This document shows, piece by piece, positions 23,240-34,451 of a stretch of 64,000 nt of DNA. Within the stretch, counting starts at the first letter, position 1; each line of letters starts with the position of its first letter. Below the pieces are notes generated by a model that saw nothing but the letters and a program-made list of their open reading frames with translations, was not told the DNA's origin and made no database searches. This DNA is from Saksenaea vasiformis B4078. Lineage: Eukaryota; Mucoromycota; Mucoromycetes; Mucorales; Saksenaeaceae. The translations under genes and the position numbers were made by a program. The stretch lies in the NCBI GenBank assembly GCA_000697055.1, contig JNDT01002371.1, forward strand, positions 305,381 to 369,380. Reading direction: 5' to 3'.

Positions 23240-25894
23240 ATGTTTGCAAGGTTCTCATCGTCCTGTCTACGTGCGACAAGGACGTTGCCGAAGGACATGA
23301 TAGTCCGGAAAGCGACTTCGTCCATGTTCATAAGACCGCCTAATCGCCCGCTTCACGTTAATCGCACTCGGTGGAATTTCCCGTCATTCTGTCCTGCTGG
23401 CAGGCGTATGTTTACGAGCCCCAAGGATATCAAGAATATATCCAAAGTTGAAGTTCCTAAAGCTGTGAAACCAGCGCAAAAAGAAGTTGTGGAGAGCAAC
23501 AAAGAACGTAACGCGACAGACTGGGCTATTATACGACAATTGATGAAATACATCTGGCCGAAAAATGATATCGGTGTGAGAACACGTGTTGTTATTGCTT
23601 TATCGTTACTTGTTGGTGGAAAGGTATGATCAATTGAAATGGAAAGGAAGAGATCCACTTCATGATCGACGGAAGTAGCTATTGAATGTGCAAGTGCCTT
23701 TTTTCTTCAAAAACGTGGTTGATTCGCTTGGTGTTACCTTTCCTGAGGATGCAACCTTATGGACTGTTTGTGGTGCCGCAATTATTGGATGTGAGTTTCT
23801 TCACGTGTATGCTGGAAGCCCTTAAGCTGACACTTTGGTCCCTAGACGGACTTGCCCGCCTTGGTGCAAGTGCATTTCAAGAACTTCGTAATGCCGTATT
23901 TGCCGCAGTCGCTCAGAAAGCAATTCGCCGTGTCGCCTTGAATGTTTTTTCTCACCTTCATCGATTGGATCTTGGTTTCCACTTGACTCGTCAGACAGGT
24001 GGATTAAATCGCGCTATCGATCGTGGTACAAAGTACGTGTCTTGTTGTGCCCACTATTGGAGGGTTTGATCGAACTTACACCCTTTGGCATACAGAGGTA
24101 TCAGTTTTATGGTCAGTTCGATGGTATTCCATGTCTTACCCACGGCATTGGAAATATCCATGGTCTGCGGTATTTTGGTAAGCATAGAGACTCATGATAG
24201 CAACCGAAGATATGTAACGACGGAAAAACGCTAGGCTTACAACTTTGGCACACCGTACGCTGCAGTGACGTTTGCAACGATTGTTGCCTACACAGGATTT
24301 ACCGTAATCACCACAGCATGGAGGTACACTATCGGTGTTCGTGTGCGATACAAAACTTAAAATGTTATTTGTAGAACGCAATTCCGCAAACAGGCTAATC
24401 AAGCAGATAACGAGGCAGCATCGAAAGCAGTGGATTCATTGATCAATTTTGAAGCTGTCAAGGTAAGAAGGAAGTACTGACTAACAAATTGATATTGATT
24501 ATGGAGTATAGTACTTCAACAACGAGCAATTTGAAGCAAACCAGTATGACAAGCCCTTACAAAAATATGAAAAGGCTTCGCTTAAAGTGGCATCGAGTCT
24601 CGCATATCTTAACGCTGGTCAGAATGCAATCTTCAGTTCTGCTTTAACTGTTATGATGTTGTTGTCGGCAAATGGTGTTTTGAAAGGTATTTGTGCTGTT
24701 GTATAGAAGGAAGTTCTCACCGCGTTGCAGGAACCATGACGGTTGGTGATGTTGTCATGGTGAATCAGCTCGTTTTCCAGCTCTCAATGCCTTTGAATTT
24801 CCTGGGCTCCGTCTACAGAGAACTAAGACAATCCCTGATTGATATGGATACCTTGTTTAATTTGGAGAATCAAAAAGCCCTTATCCAAGATGCCCCAGAT
24901 GCCAAGGATTTTGTGTTCAAAGGTGGAGAGATTCGGTTTGAAAACGTCGTGTTCGGATACCATCCGCTGCGTCCCATTTTGAATGGTGTAAGCTTTACTG
25001 TATCTGCAGGAAAAAAGGCTGCCTTTGTTGGTCCAAGTGGCTGCGGGTAAGATGAAGTGGATGTCTTTCGTTAGTTGGTGCTCATATATCTGTCAGAAAA
25101 TCCACGATTTTGCGTTTACTGTTCCGGTTCTATGAGCCCCAGTCAGGCAACATCTATATTGATGGCCAAAATATCAAGGATATTAAAGTGGATAGTCTTC
25201 GTCGCGCCATTGGCGTTGTGCCACAAGACACGAGTTTATTCAACAACACAATCTTCTACAACGTGCAGTACGGACGTATCGATGCGACAAGAGAGGAGGT
25301 TTATGAGGCAGCCAAGCGTGCCCGAATTCACGACGTGATCATGAGCCTTCCCGATAAATACGACACAAAGGTGGGAGAACGCGGTCTCATGCTTTCAGGT
25401 AAATAAATAGTTTCCGTTTGGTGTAAAGAACGGAGGGCTTACAATGGATCTAGGTGGTGAGAAACAACGTATCTCGTTGGCTCGTACTATACTGAAAAAC
25501 CCACGTATTTTGTTCCTGGATGAGGCCACCTCTGCTTTGGATACGCACACCGAACAATCCCTCTTGGCAAACTTCAGAACTATTTTACGCGAGACTGGCA
25601 TGAGCAGTTTACACATTGCACATCGTTTGAGAACAATCGCAGATGCTGGTAAATAGGGTTTGTTGTCTAGTGTGTATCTCTAACTGTAGTTCAGATGAAA
25701 TTTTTGTGCTGAAGGAAGGCAAGATCGTCGAGTCTGGTCGGCATGAAACCCTACTGGAGACGCCTGACAGTGTATATAAGGAGATGTGGATTAAACAGGA
25801 AAGCACAGACCACTATCTTTCCGAGGTAGAGCCAGAAGAGCAAGAGTTATTATCGGATGAGCAGGTCGATGATAAGAACTCTCGAAATCCCTAG
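23240..25894 (+). CDS. ATM1: Mitochondrial ABC transporter Atm1 (ABCB7 type)
   Basis: A half-size ABC exporter of the inner mitochondrial membrane that passes a glutathione/sulfur species to the cytosol for Fe-S protein and iron regulation. The start ATG at 23240 gives [19 protein letters not shown], a basic Ser/Arg-rich targeting peptide. Transmembrane blocks follow ([60 protein letters not shown]). The NBD then has Walker A GPSGCG split by an intron before KST, the Q-loop region [11 protein letters not shown], the signature LSGGEKQR (also split by an intron near 25400-25453), Walker [14 protein letters not shown] and the H-loop AHRL. About ten short introns are present. The acidic C-terminus ends at TAG 25892-25894. 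Grx5, which acts in the same Fe-S pathway, lies 8 kb downstream. Confidence 0.93.
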
Positions 25895-26264
25895 TCACAT
25901 CCATTGTTATCACCCCTCCCCCTTAACCCCCTTCTCTTTTCTTCTCACAAACACACAATAGACTTTGACATCTAGCTCCGCTCAAATGCATTTGCGGAGT
26001 GCGATGAAACCCAAATAGGAAGGCGACAGTAGAAATGCTTACCTTGTGCTAGCTTTTTACCACCTAATTGTATGCTAAAAACTATTTGAACGGGGTCCAT
26101 GCTGTTAGCAGAGAGTTGCGTCTTTTTGATTTCATATAAAGAACCGAGACAGTATTCCAGCGGCTTGGTTCTGGGACCATTGCACGTCTTTACCTTGTGT
26201 GGCTTATCTGGGACAGGGGTGCCAAAAGGCTTTTCACTCTTTTCTTTCGTTCTCATAATTAATA
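25895..26264. other. Intergenic between Atm1 and mL40
   Basis: Begins with a C-rich tract (25905-25935). A minus-strand open frame at 25972-26256 has no family features and is judged chance. The mL40 promoter lies here. Confidence 0.5.
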
Positions 26265-26702
26265 ATGCTGACTGCTCTCCGCCAGCACTCCATTAGACGC
26301 GCGAGTCAAGTACGATTTGCAAGTGCTCCAGCAGGCAAACAAACGTCTGGAGGTGGTGGTGACCAGCGTCTCGAGGTGATTCGCCGTGTTCTATTCGAAT
26401 CTCCTGCACGCCCTGCATCGATCGAATTAGAAGGCGAGGCGTTAGAAAGACATGAAACCATCGAACGAGCATGGAAGCTACATAAAATGCGACAAAGAGA
26501 GCAAAAACTGAGGACACTCGAACGCCAATTCCGAACCATGAACTTGGCCATGACCGAGCTTGAAAAGACAAGCGACCGATTGTTCAAAGGTGCTATCGTT
26601 AAAAGTCGTCATATGGCCTATCCAAAACAAGCAAAGATTCCTACGGAAACACCATCATCAGAGGGCTGGGATTACTCGTACAAGGCGTCAGACGCGGAAT
26701 GA
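26265..26702 (+). CDS. Mitochondrial large ribosomal subunit protein mL40
   Basis: A single-exon gene of 145 codons. The N-terminus (MLTALRQHSIRRASQVRFAS) is a mitochondrial targeting peptide. The body is a long basic helix (ERHETIERAWKLHKMRQREQ, then MNLAMTELEKTSDRLFKGA), followed by the conserved C-terminal motif KIPTETPSSEGWDYSY, which matches mL40 (yeast MRPL28): Phe/Leu-rich 'xxLF' then 'IPTDTPPxxGW'. Length fits the family. The following gene (Alg13) is convergent, with 198 bp between the stop codons. Confidence 0.85.
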   Translation: MLTALRQHSIRRASQVRFASAPAGKQTSGGGGDQRLEVIRRVLFESPARPASIELEGEALERHETIERAWKLHKMRQREQKLRTLERQFRTMNLAMTELEKTSDRLFKGAIVKSRHMAYPKQAKIPTETPSSEGWDYSYKASDAE

Positions 26703-26900
26703 ATACAGATGTAAATCAAAATCAATAGAAAACGAAGAGATATATAAACAGCTACTATATTTTTTTGCCATGCAACGACGAACACAACAGACATAAATGA
26801 CAAAAATGGGAAAGTTTCAGTCACGAAGGAGGGATATGAAAGCGAAGGTGTAAAAAAGAAAAAGAAAAAGGAGTTGGCGCATCTATGCATCTCGTAGAAA

Positions 26901-27499
26901 TTACAGAAATCCCATATGAGAATCCAGGATTTTTCCAAACGGGCTATGACCTTCGGGAGGAAAGGCTGTGAAATCCTGCTTTTCAACCGAACGAAGTGTT
27001 TCTGAGAGATTGCTGTTCGATAGTTAGGTTCTACAGCGAAAGACGTTCAATCCACTTGCCTCACATCGCTACAAATAGCATAATTTCGGCTGGAAAGAGC
27101 TTGTGCTAGTTCATACTGGTGATTATCCATTAGCTGGCTGTTGACAACCATAATCAATCGCTTTTTATGACGAAGGCTTTGCAAAGCGGTTCCTGACCCT
27201 GTTGCAGGTATAAGTTGCTATTGTTTGCTCTTATGTACAATGGAATGACCTGCATGACTCAGTACAACATCAGCCTGTGTAATGTCTTGTAAGATCGATG
27301 GCTTGTAACGGTAGCCTTCCACATGCAGCGTGCGTTTATACGAAGCGACATTGCGTTTGTAAATGTGCTCAGACGAACCGTACTGAACTATCAATTTACG
27401 ATAGCCTAACGATTCTACGGTTGCTAGAAATGAGGGGGACGTTGCCGATGCAATGAGATCATCGAATCCAGTCGATCCCACAGTGATAAAAAGCGCCAT
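26901..27499 (-). CDS. ALG13: UDP-GlcNAc transferase catalytic subunit Alg13
   Basis: The small cytosolic subunit that, with membrane-bound Alg14, adds the second GlcNAc to dolichol-linked oligosaccharide at the ER. ATG at 27499 starts MALFITVGSTGFDDLI. Exons 27499-27250, 27198-27060 and 27012-26901 close in frame to 166 residues, the usual size. Key pieces: HVEGYRYKPSILQDITQADV, then the nucleotide-sugar loop HAG|SGTALQSLRHKKRLIMV, NHQYELAQALSSRNYAICSD, V|SNLSETLRSVEKQDF and the typical ending PFGKILDSHMGFL. Intron 2 (27059-27013, 47 nt) must be GC-AG: the donor reads AG|GCAAGT. An upstream in-frame Met (27619) is less likely because the family starts at the FITVGST strand. Confidence 0.9.
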
Positions 27500-27870
27500 T
27501 ATTGGGTTGTAGTGCGTCTCAACACGCTTTTTCCTTCCGAACGTGAAATTTGAAAAATGAAGCTCAGCCAACAGTAATTGACACGAAAATAAGAACGATA
27601 ATGTTTCCGGATTTGCCATCAGCTTCGATAATCAAGTATTGACAACGTCATAATGATCAATCATTTTATCGTAAACGGGTAAGTGACATTTTTATTGAAG
27701 AAAGAATCAATTTCTTTTCTTTTTGAAAATCCTCCGCTGTTCTTTCTAATGCACATTACATGCATCATGATAAGTATGGCCACGTGAAATCAAATAATGT
27801 AATGAAGCACCAATGCGAATTAATGATGAGCATTGGTTCGTATGTTTTTCTTGCTGATCTATAAGCTATC
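27500..27870. other. Intergenic, Alg13 upstream / Gid5-like downstream
   Basis: AT-rich, no gene recognised. Confidence 0.5.
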
Positions 27871-30736
27871 TCAAGTTGGGACAGCAGAAAATTGATCTAA
27901 AGCGGTTTGTACTCTGTCGCGCACATCACGACTAGGATCCTTCTTCCTCGCACGTAGTTTTTCCTCAACGCCTAACGCTCGTAATTGTCGAACTCGATTG
28001 ACTAGTGCTAAACCATAGTCAGTACTCACAAATAGTGCCCTGCGTTGGATTACCATCTTCATCATCCTCCGAATTAGCCCACGTCCAGTTGATGATACAC
28101 CAGCAAGCGGCGACCCGCACGGGTTCCGGTGCGGCATCGTTTTCCTGTAGATCGCTTATTATCTCTGTTTAATCTTAATTTGAGCGCTTACCAGATGATA
28201 GATAACAGAATTGACAATCTCTGGTCGCTCCATCAATGCTTTCTTTGGTTGCTCACCACCACTTGACATGTTAACTACAGCGTAGAGAGCTGGTTCTATA
28301 ATCTATACACATGCAAGATAAATAGACCGCTCTCTTCTTTCCAAAGATTACTTACCACAGCCGGATCGACAGCATCGTCAAGTAATTTGTTGGCATCCTC
28401 AAGCGAAAACTTCAGCTTGGACTCCAGGATATCCAAAAGTCTGTCTTTACCAAAGCCCTCCATGACCTCCTCTATCACCTACATCATCCTGTCAGCTTGG
28501 ATGGAGACGATGTATAATTTCCTCTTTTTTACCTTCTCCTGTCCGCAGACTAAATTTCGTAACATTTCGAGAGCCTGTTCTTGGACGGCTAGCGTTTGTT
28601 CATGAAGGAGCGAATCAAGCCATGGATAGGTTAATGCATTCATGACCGCCTTTTTTTCTTCCAGATCTGCCTTGTGAAGCAAGCTATTTAATGCCCATAC
28701 ACCGTTCACTTGAAGCTTTAGGTCATTGGAACGAGAATACTCGACAAAACGTTCGATTGCCCCGGCATCTACCACACTCTGGGTTGCTGACTGAGTAAGA
28801 CTGGTACAGAAGATTACTTTTTTTTTTCTCGTGAATTACCTTTTTCATGGGTGAGAAGTCGAGAACCAGATTGCAAAGAGCCCCACAGGCTGCTGCCTGT
28901 ACCACTTGTGATTCATCTTGTAAGAGCTAAGAAAAAATGACTAATCTGTCATAAGACGAAGTAGGAAGTACCTTCAGTAATGGGGTTGCAACGCCAGCAT
29001 CTACCAGACTCGTTCGTAGATTACACACACTGCGTGATAAGGATTTGGTACATTGACAAGCTGCCAGTCGTACATTGTACTGTTTGCTCTGCAAAGCAGA
29101 TACCACCTGTGGGAGAACTTTTGCATCTATCGCCTATGTGTTGCTCAGCCAAACATACTGTAACTGTGTAACCATCCACTACCTGTGTTCGACACTCTTC
29201 CTTTAGTAATGTGGCCGCAGCAATCGCAATCAATGCGTTCTATTCGCTAGCGTAAGTGCATCTGTGCTTATACGTCAAGCACTTACTTCTTTGATCTTCT
29301 CTTTTCGTCTTTCTACGCTGCCTATACCGGGAATTCCCATTCTACCGCTTGCGTCGTCATCATTATCCTTAGAGGAAACGCTTGCTAAGAGTTCTGCCAG
29401 TTGAGGAATGGCATCAGCCTCGTACGCCGCCTTCTGCATTTCTTCGCTGTCCTTAATCAAATCCGCCAAAACAAGGGGAGCTCTTTCTTGAACATTTCCA
29501 CCAGGTTCTTTCAGCAACTTCACAATTGCTGGTAACACAACCAAAACGATCTCATTTGACGGTTCCATGAACATGCCGGTACGGTAAAGGTTGGTGAGAC
29601 TTTTAAAAGTGAGTATGCTATGATCGATAAAACAGTAAGAAAATTACCATGTCGCAGCAATCAGCCGCATATTGGGGCACTTGTCCTTTACGAAATCAAG
29701 CATGGTTGCTGTCGTCAACTGAGTTGACTGGATGGCTGCAAAGAGAAAAATTCATTCGTAAGTGAATAAAACCAATGATTCGGAAATCCCTACGTTTAGT
29801 TTGAATAACCATGTCGCCGATCTCTGCGTTCTCGCGGCATAGCGCAGCTAATGCATCCATAGCAGCCTCTTGTGCCTTTGTAATTTTGTTAAGAAGAATT
29901 GCGAATAAACAAATACCGAGCAAACCTTGATGCAGCCAGAATGAAGTAGATTCACCAATGGTTGGATCGCTCCTGCTGAAGCAAGCTGAATCTGTTGCTC
30001 TGGCGTGTCACAACATCGAGATACAATGGCTGCCGTACATTCAGCAATCATGCTAAGTGACAAGCTTTCACTTGACACGTTATTAGGCTGCATGTGAATC
30101 ACTAGCGAAGATGCTACGTCGAGCAAAAGAACGACATCCGACGTGTGTTTCTCCTGTTAGGCACGATGCATTAAAATCATGTATGAGGAAGCGTATCAGA
30201 ACTTACAGTGAAAACTTCGCCTTTAGATACCCGGTATGATGAAAAGATCGCTTTCAACGCTCGAGTTGTTGCTTCGAGTAGTTTGCGTTTTTCGCGAACA
30301 GCATCTACGGGCTGTCTGTCATAGGGAAGCGCCAATGTATCCAGCAATGGACCAATGGCACCAGAGGACGCCACGGCCTCTACATTTTCATCTTTCCCTG
30401 TAGAATATATATGAGCTCAGTTTGAAAAAGAGGAGTTATTCACGACGCTACCGTATGCGATGCTGCCAAGGATGGTAGCAGCTTGAATTTTCAACTGGTA
30501 AGCCTCGTTGTCTGGAAATCTCAAATATTCAACCATTCTATGGAGACAAATGAATAAGATGGAGGAATCCTCGTTCAAAACATGTACTTTTGTAGAACGC
30601 CCAGCTTGATATAAAGATCTTTCTTCGTCTTGTTGCCAATGACGGAGTTCTTAATAAAACGCAATGCTTTTAGGCGTTTTGAATCGTCAGAGGAAGCTAG
30701 CTCTTTCATGGATTCTTCGTATTTTGACGTGGTCAT
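27871..30736 (-). CDS. Armadillo-repeat protein, ARMC8/Gid5 type
   Basis: An all-helical armadillo protein resembling the ARMC8/Gid5 scaffold of the GID/CTLH ubiquitin ligase. ATG at 30736 gives MTTSKYEESMKELASSDDSK and RLKALRFIKNSVIGNKTKKD, the usual short-helix start. About ten exons follow, each holding one or two armadillo-like repeats: YLRFPDNEAYQLKIQAATIL; SSGAIGPLLDTLALPYDRQP; SAGAIQPLVNLLHSG; LVVLPAIVKLLKEPGGNVQE; DAIPQLAELLASV; SYSRNDLKLQVNGVWALNSL-type repeats. The end (NRVRQLRALGVEEKLRARKK, then DVRDRVQTALDQF) matches the ARMC8 C-terminus 'LxxLGFxxKLxxLxxDxxxDVRERxKTALxQF'. The stop is at 27871-27873. Exon borders inside were not all resolved. Confidence 0.8.
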
Positions 30737-31558
30737 GGCAAAGAAAAAAGAGACGAGGGTGGAAGAGCGAGGATGCGGAGACGATACCCCATGATTTCAG
30801 TGGTAGGCATTATTGTGACTTTGCGATTTCAGGTGCCGCATTTCAAAGTTGATGCGGCTCAACGCTTCTGCGCACCAAAAAAAATTGGTGGAAATTTTAG
30901 ATTACCGAAGCAAATTGATATTGACGGCTAAATGGGCAAAAGCACCTTTTCACGCCTTTACACACGCGTATAACGTAACTGAGGTTTTACGTATTAGATA
31001 AAAACGGCCTGAGTATCAAGACGGAGTAAACTTTCATTACTTCCCTCTACTCTCCACGCGTATTTGTTTGTTTCGCAAACGTCCCGCAGGTGATATGTCC
31101 TAAGTACCCCAGAAAGCTTAGATGGCTTACACAATCTACGGACCATCTTGTAAGTCTCACCATAGACGAAGTCAGCATACGACAACCGTAGCTTTTGGAA
31201 GGCCAAAAGCAAAAGAACTAGCAGGCAATCGTATAAAAGTCGTAACAATGGTCTCAGTAGAGGTAGCGTGTGCCAAGGAAACGCTTTCCCCGAAGTGACA
31301 ACAGCTAATAGTAGGCCTTCGGCAATGCTTACTTAAGACCCTGCTTTCTAGAGTGAACTTCATATCGTTATTCTGCTTGTCTGAGCTTCTTTGTCTAGTT
31401 ACTCTACATGGCAACTAAGCTACAGCGGATGCCTATTTCGATAAGATCCCGGGTAGAACTGTTGTTTCCCTGACCTATTTTCGAACGTGGACATAGCAAT
31501 AATAGCAATGTTTGAGGAGTAAATTTATTATCATGTAGAACATTTCACAACGATCTCT
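30737..31558. other. Intergenic with an unassigned minus-strand frame
   Basis: The first 150 bp is the Gid5-like promoter. A minus-strand frame at 30994-31248 (containing YGETYKMVRRLCKPSKLSGV) has coding-like composition, but I cannot assign a family. It may be a gene or transposon fragment. Confidence 0.4.
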
Positions 31559-32649
31559 TCATGTTCTGTTGAACAACGTATGCGCATTTAATGTTGTTTG
31601 TTTAATCTATGCCGTTTCATTGCTAAGCCTGATTGCCTATTCATGTATCACACACTTACTACGTCTTCCACCGGAATATTCTTTATTCTTGCAATTTCAT
31701 TTGCTGCAATTAGGATATTGGCAGGTTCATTGTCGATTCCACGTTCCGGGCCTAATGCTGGCGAATCCGATTCAAGGAGCAAATGCTTCAGGTCGATAGC
31801 AGCAACAAGCGCTTGCTTCTGAGGCGACCGAACAACAGACGGTGGTACAGAAAAGTAATACCTTTTTGCTTGTGCGTGAATAAAAAAACAATCAATAATT
31901 AACATTCCCATGCGTACCCAGCTTCCACCGCTTTCTTCGCATAGGAGGCCCTAACAGTAAATTAGCGAGGAGATTTATATGAAATATACTTACTTCCCAT
32001 CAAATGCGTGCATTATAACACGTTTTGCGCCACATTCATACAGAATAGCAAGGGCATGATGTCCTGCCGACCTATGAACCATCATTTCGCTGCGCGCGTG
32101 GGGGAGAACATTTTACCTTGAATGTACATTCAGGGGTAAATCAGCTTCAATTGCCATCATGACTTGACGTCGGAAGACCTCCCGTTGAATGTCTTTGAGC
32201 TGATCCTCGGAGAGATCCTTTGGGTTATGCTCGTTTCTGCTAATAATATGCAACGAAAAATCCAAACCAACTATATATACATACACACATCAGTAACATG
32301 AACTACACTCCGCTGGCGTACCTTCTCCTATGCAGCAAATTTCTTTTTTGGAAATAGCTTCCTTTAGGAGCGGTTGGAATAGTTTGAAGTCGTGCAAACT
32401 CACGGATCGTTCACGCTTGTCGCCTTTGGATAGCACTTGCACAGGATGCAAGCCTAGTGCGGGCCAGAGAAACCCACCAGAATCGTGTGCCAATTCAAGG
32501 ATATCCGAGGCGTCATGGATTGATTCTGAAACACTGACAACATGACGTACACCAACCTTTTGGGCGTCTGATACAATCTGGCTCAGTGTTTTGCTTGTTC
32601 CCGTAAGCGGAAAGTTGAGTTGGTTGATATGCGCGTGAACATCGATCAT
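31559..32649 (-). CDS. TatD-family metal-dependent hydrolase (TATDN3-like)
   Basis: ATG at 32649 starts MIDVHAHINQLNF, with the HxH metal site at the first strand. Next come SVSESIHDASDILELAHDSG, WPALGLHPVQ and CCIGE (the bridging Glu of the TIM barrel). After introns follow LPLNVHSRSAGHHALAILYE (metal His) and KRVIMHAFDG (metal His). Later HLLLESDSPALGPERG carries the metal Asp and ends the barrel. The last exon reads IKQTTLNAHTLFNRT with TGA at 31561-31559. This is the usual length for TatD-type DNases/hydrolases (about 280 residues). The HxH...E...H...H...D set appears complete, so it is probably active. The substrate cannot be read from sequence. The long upstream Met (32706) looks less likely. 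Confidence 0.88.
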
Positions 32650-33718
32650 TGTGCAAACCAACGCAGTCCCTGCGTAGATCAAAAAGGAGGGAACAGGAGA
32701 GAGCAAGATGTGTGGAAAAAAAAAGGCCGCAGAAGTGCGAAGCGCGGACCGGGTGTGACCTGCACTTCGTCATACATGCCCATAACACTCGCGTATTTCA
32801 CTGCCAAATCGCGAACAAGTATTGATTCAGCAGACTGGCGAACGATCGACAGTGTTCATTACCATCCCTATTATCAACGCGATCTTCACGCGATTTACGG
32901 ACCTTATCTCAATCAAATGTAGATACGTGCGACATTTTCCGATGTGCTGTTAATTGACAGACGAATGTGGCACCTGTTAGTGCTGAAGTCAAAAGCAACT
33001 ACACCATCACTGTGAAGTCTGACCGTCTTGCTGGATTCGCTCATCAAGGAGAAATTCCCGTAGTCGTTACCGAGTTTGCTGGGGGGATTGCGCACCCATT
33101 GTGAATAACAGCCCAGGATGATATTGCAGAAGCGCAGTGCTCCCGTTTGTTTCGATATCATATTAGAAGCCCAGAAGTAGGAAGTAGGGCAGGGGAAGAA
33201 ATTAACGAGGAGATCATTATGGCACGGTGCGGTGCAGAAAGTGTTTCTTCGGTCACATTGAAGTTACCTGGCAAGACGAATCTATTGAGGGTTAAAACAG
33301 GTGAGGGGATGTCGTAGCAGTGTTGAAAAAATAAAAAGGAAATAGCTTCTTCCTTCCCAAAGCACTTAAAGCTGTGTCATTCAACTGACATTGTAGTATT
33401 CGATTTTACAGTACAACCACTGAGTAAACGCCAAAATTCGGTCATTAAAACATGAGCGTGAAATGACACCAGATGCAAAAATACACCTCCAGTTTAGCAA
33501 AACTCATTTAAAGTCACTAGTGGTCCTCTTAAAGTATTGTACTGTTGATTCCTCAGAACGCAGAAGGCAACTCTTTGGACGGAAGCGGAGTGTCCATTGG
33601 TGTGCCCGTAGCGATTTCATTTTGCAATACCAGTCAAATGAAGAGACAGTCATACAGAAAAGGTGGGGTCCCCGTTCCAGGTTATCGCCCTTCTTTCTAA
33701 AGGTACCTTTTATACACA
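32650..33718. other. Intergenic between TatD-like and Grx5 genes (divergent)
   Basis: About 1.07 kb between two divergently transcribed genes, so it should hold both promoters. Open frames (32913-33161 minus, 33463-33756 plus) show no family features. No RNA gene recognised. Confidence 0.45.
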
Positions 33719-34385
33719 ATGAACTTCTTGCGTGCCGCTACCCGAACCGTAAGTGATTTGCATATCTCGATCTGCCACCTTTTTCCTTTGATTACTACTG
33801 TGCAGTATTGTTCGTGAAATCATGGTGTACTAAGCTGTCTAATACTTAGGCGACCTTTTCGCGTCCTGCATTCCATGCCCGTGCTGTTCCCATGCAAGCA
33901 CGTTGGCTTTCTGATGCTCTGCGCAAGCAGTTAGATCAGGCAAGTGCAAGATCTTATCATGGACAAGATCATGCTGATTAATCATTGTGTTATAGGCTGT
34001 GAAATCGAAGGATGTCGTCTTATTCATGAAGGGCACTCCCAATCAGCCTATGGTAAGAAAAAGAAATCCAATTAACTATGTTGCTTAACTGTTGGTGTCA
34101 TGGTAGTGCGGATTCAGCCGGGCCGCGGTTCAGATTATGCAGGTGCAAGGTGTCGATTTTAACAACGTTCAGTCATTCAACGTGTTGGAGGACGAAGAGC
34201 TGAGATCAGGCATCAAAGAATACTCGGAATGGCCAACGATTCCACAAGTTTATATCAAGGGCGAGTTTATTGGCGGATGTGATATCTTGTTGAACATGCA
34301 TCAGTCCGGTGATCTTGAGGATTTATTGATTAAGGAAGGCATCGTTCCTGCTGAGCTGGAAGAAGAAGAAGAGAAGAAACAATAA
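33719..34385 (+). CDS. GRX5: Mitochondrial monothiol glutaredoxin Grx5
   Basis: Transfers [2Fe-2S] clusters from the mitochondrial ISC scaffold to targets. Exons 33719-33748, 33850-33939, 33996-34052 and 34107-34385 close in frame to 151 residues. The N-terminus ([20 protein letters not shown]) is a mitochondrial presequence. Family motifs: [15 protein letters not shown], the monothiol active site CGFS (34107-34118, right at an exon start), [20 protein letters not shown] and an acidic C-terminal tail. Intron 2 (33940-33995) needs a GC donor (CAG|GCAAGT), because no GT in phase gives the conserved [12 protein letters not shown]. The gene converges on the kinase gene, 66 bp apart. Confidence 0.93.
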
Positions 34386-34451
34386 ACTCGTACATCTTTT
34401 TTCTTATATATGTCACGGATAGAAAGGGGGGAGCTTGGGATGCAACTCAAT

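Noticed and set aside
25972..26256. Minus-strand 94-codon frame between Atm1 and mL40
   Set aside because: No family, no splice structure; it lies in the promoter region of mL40.
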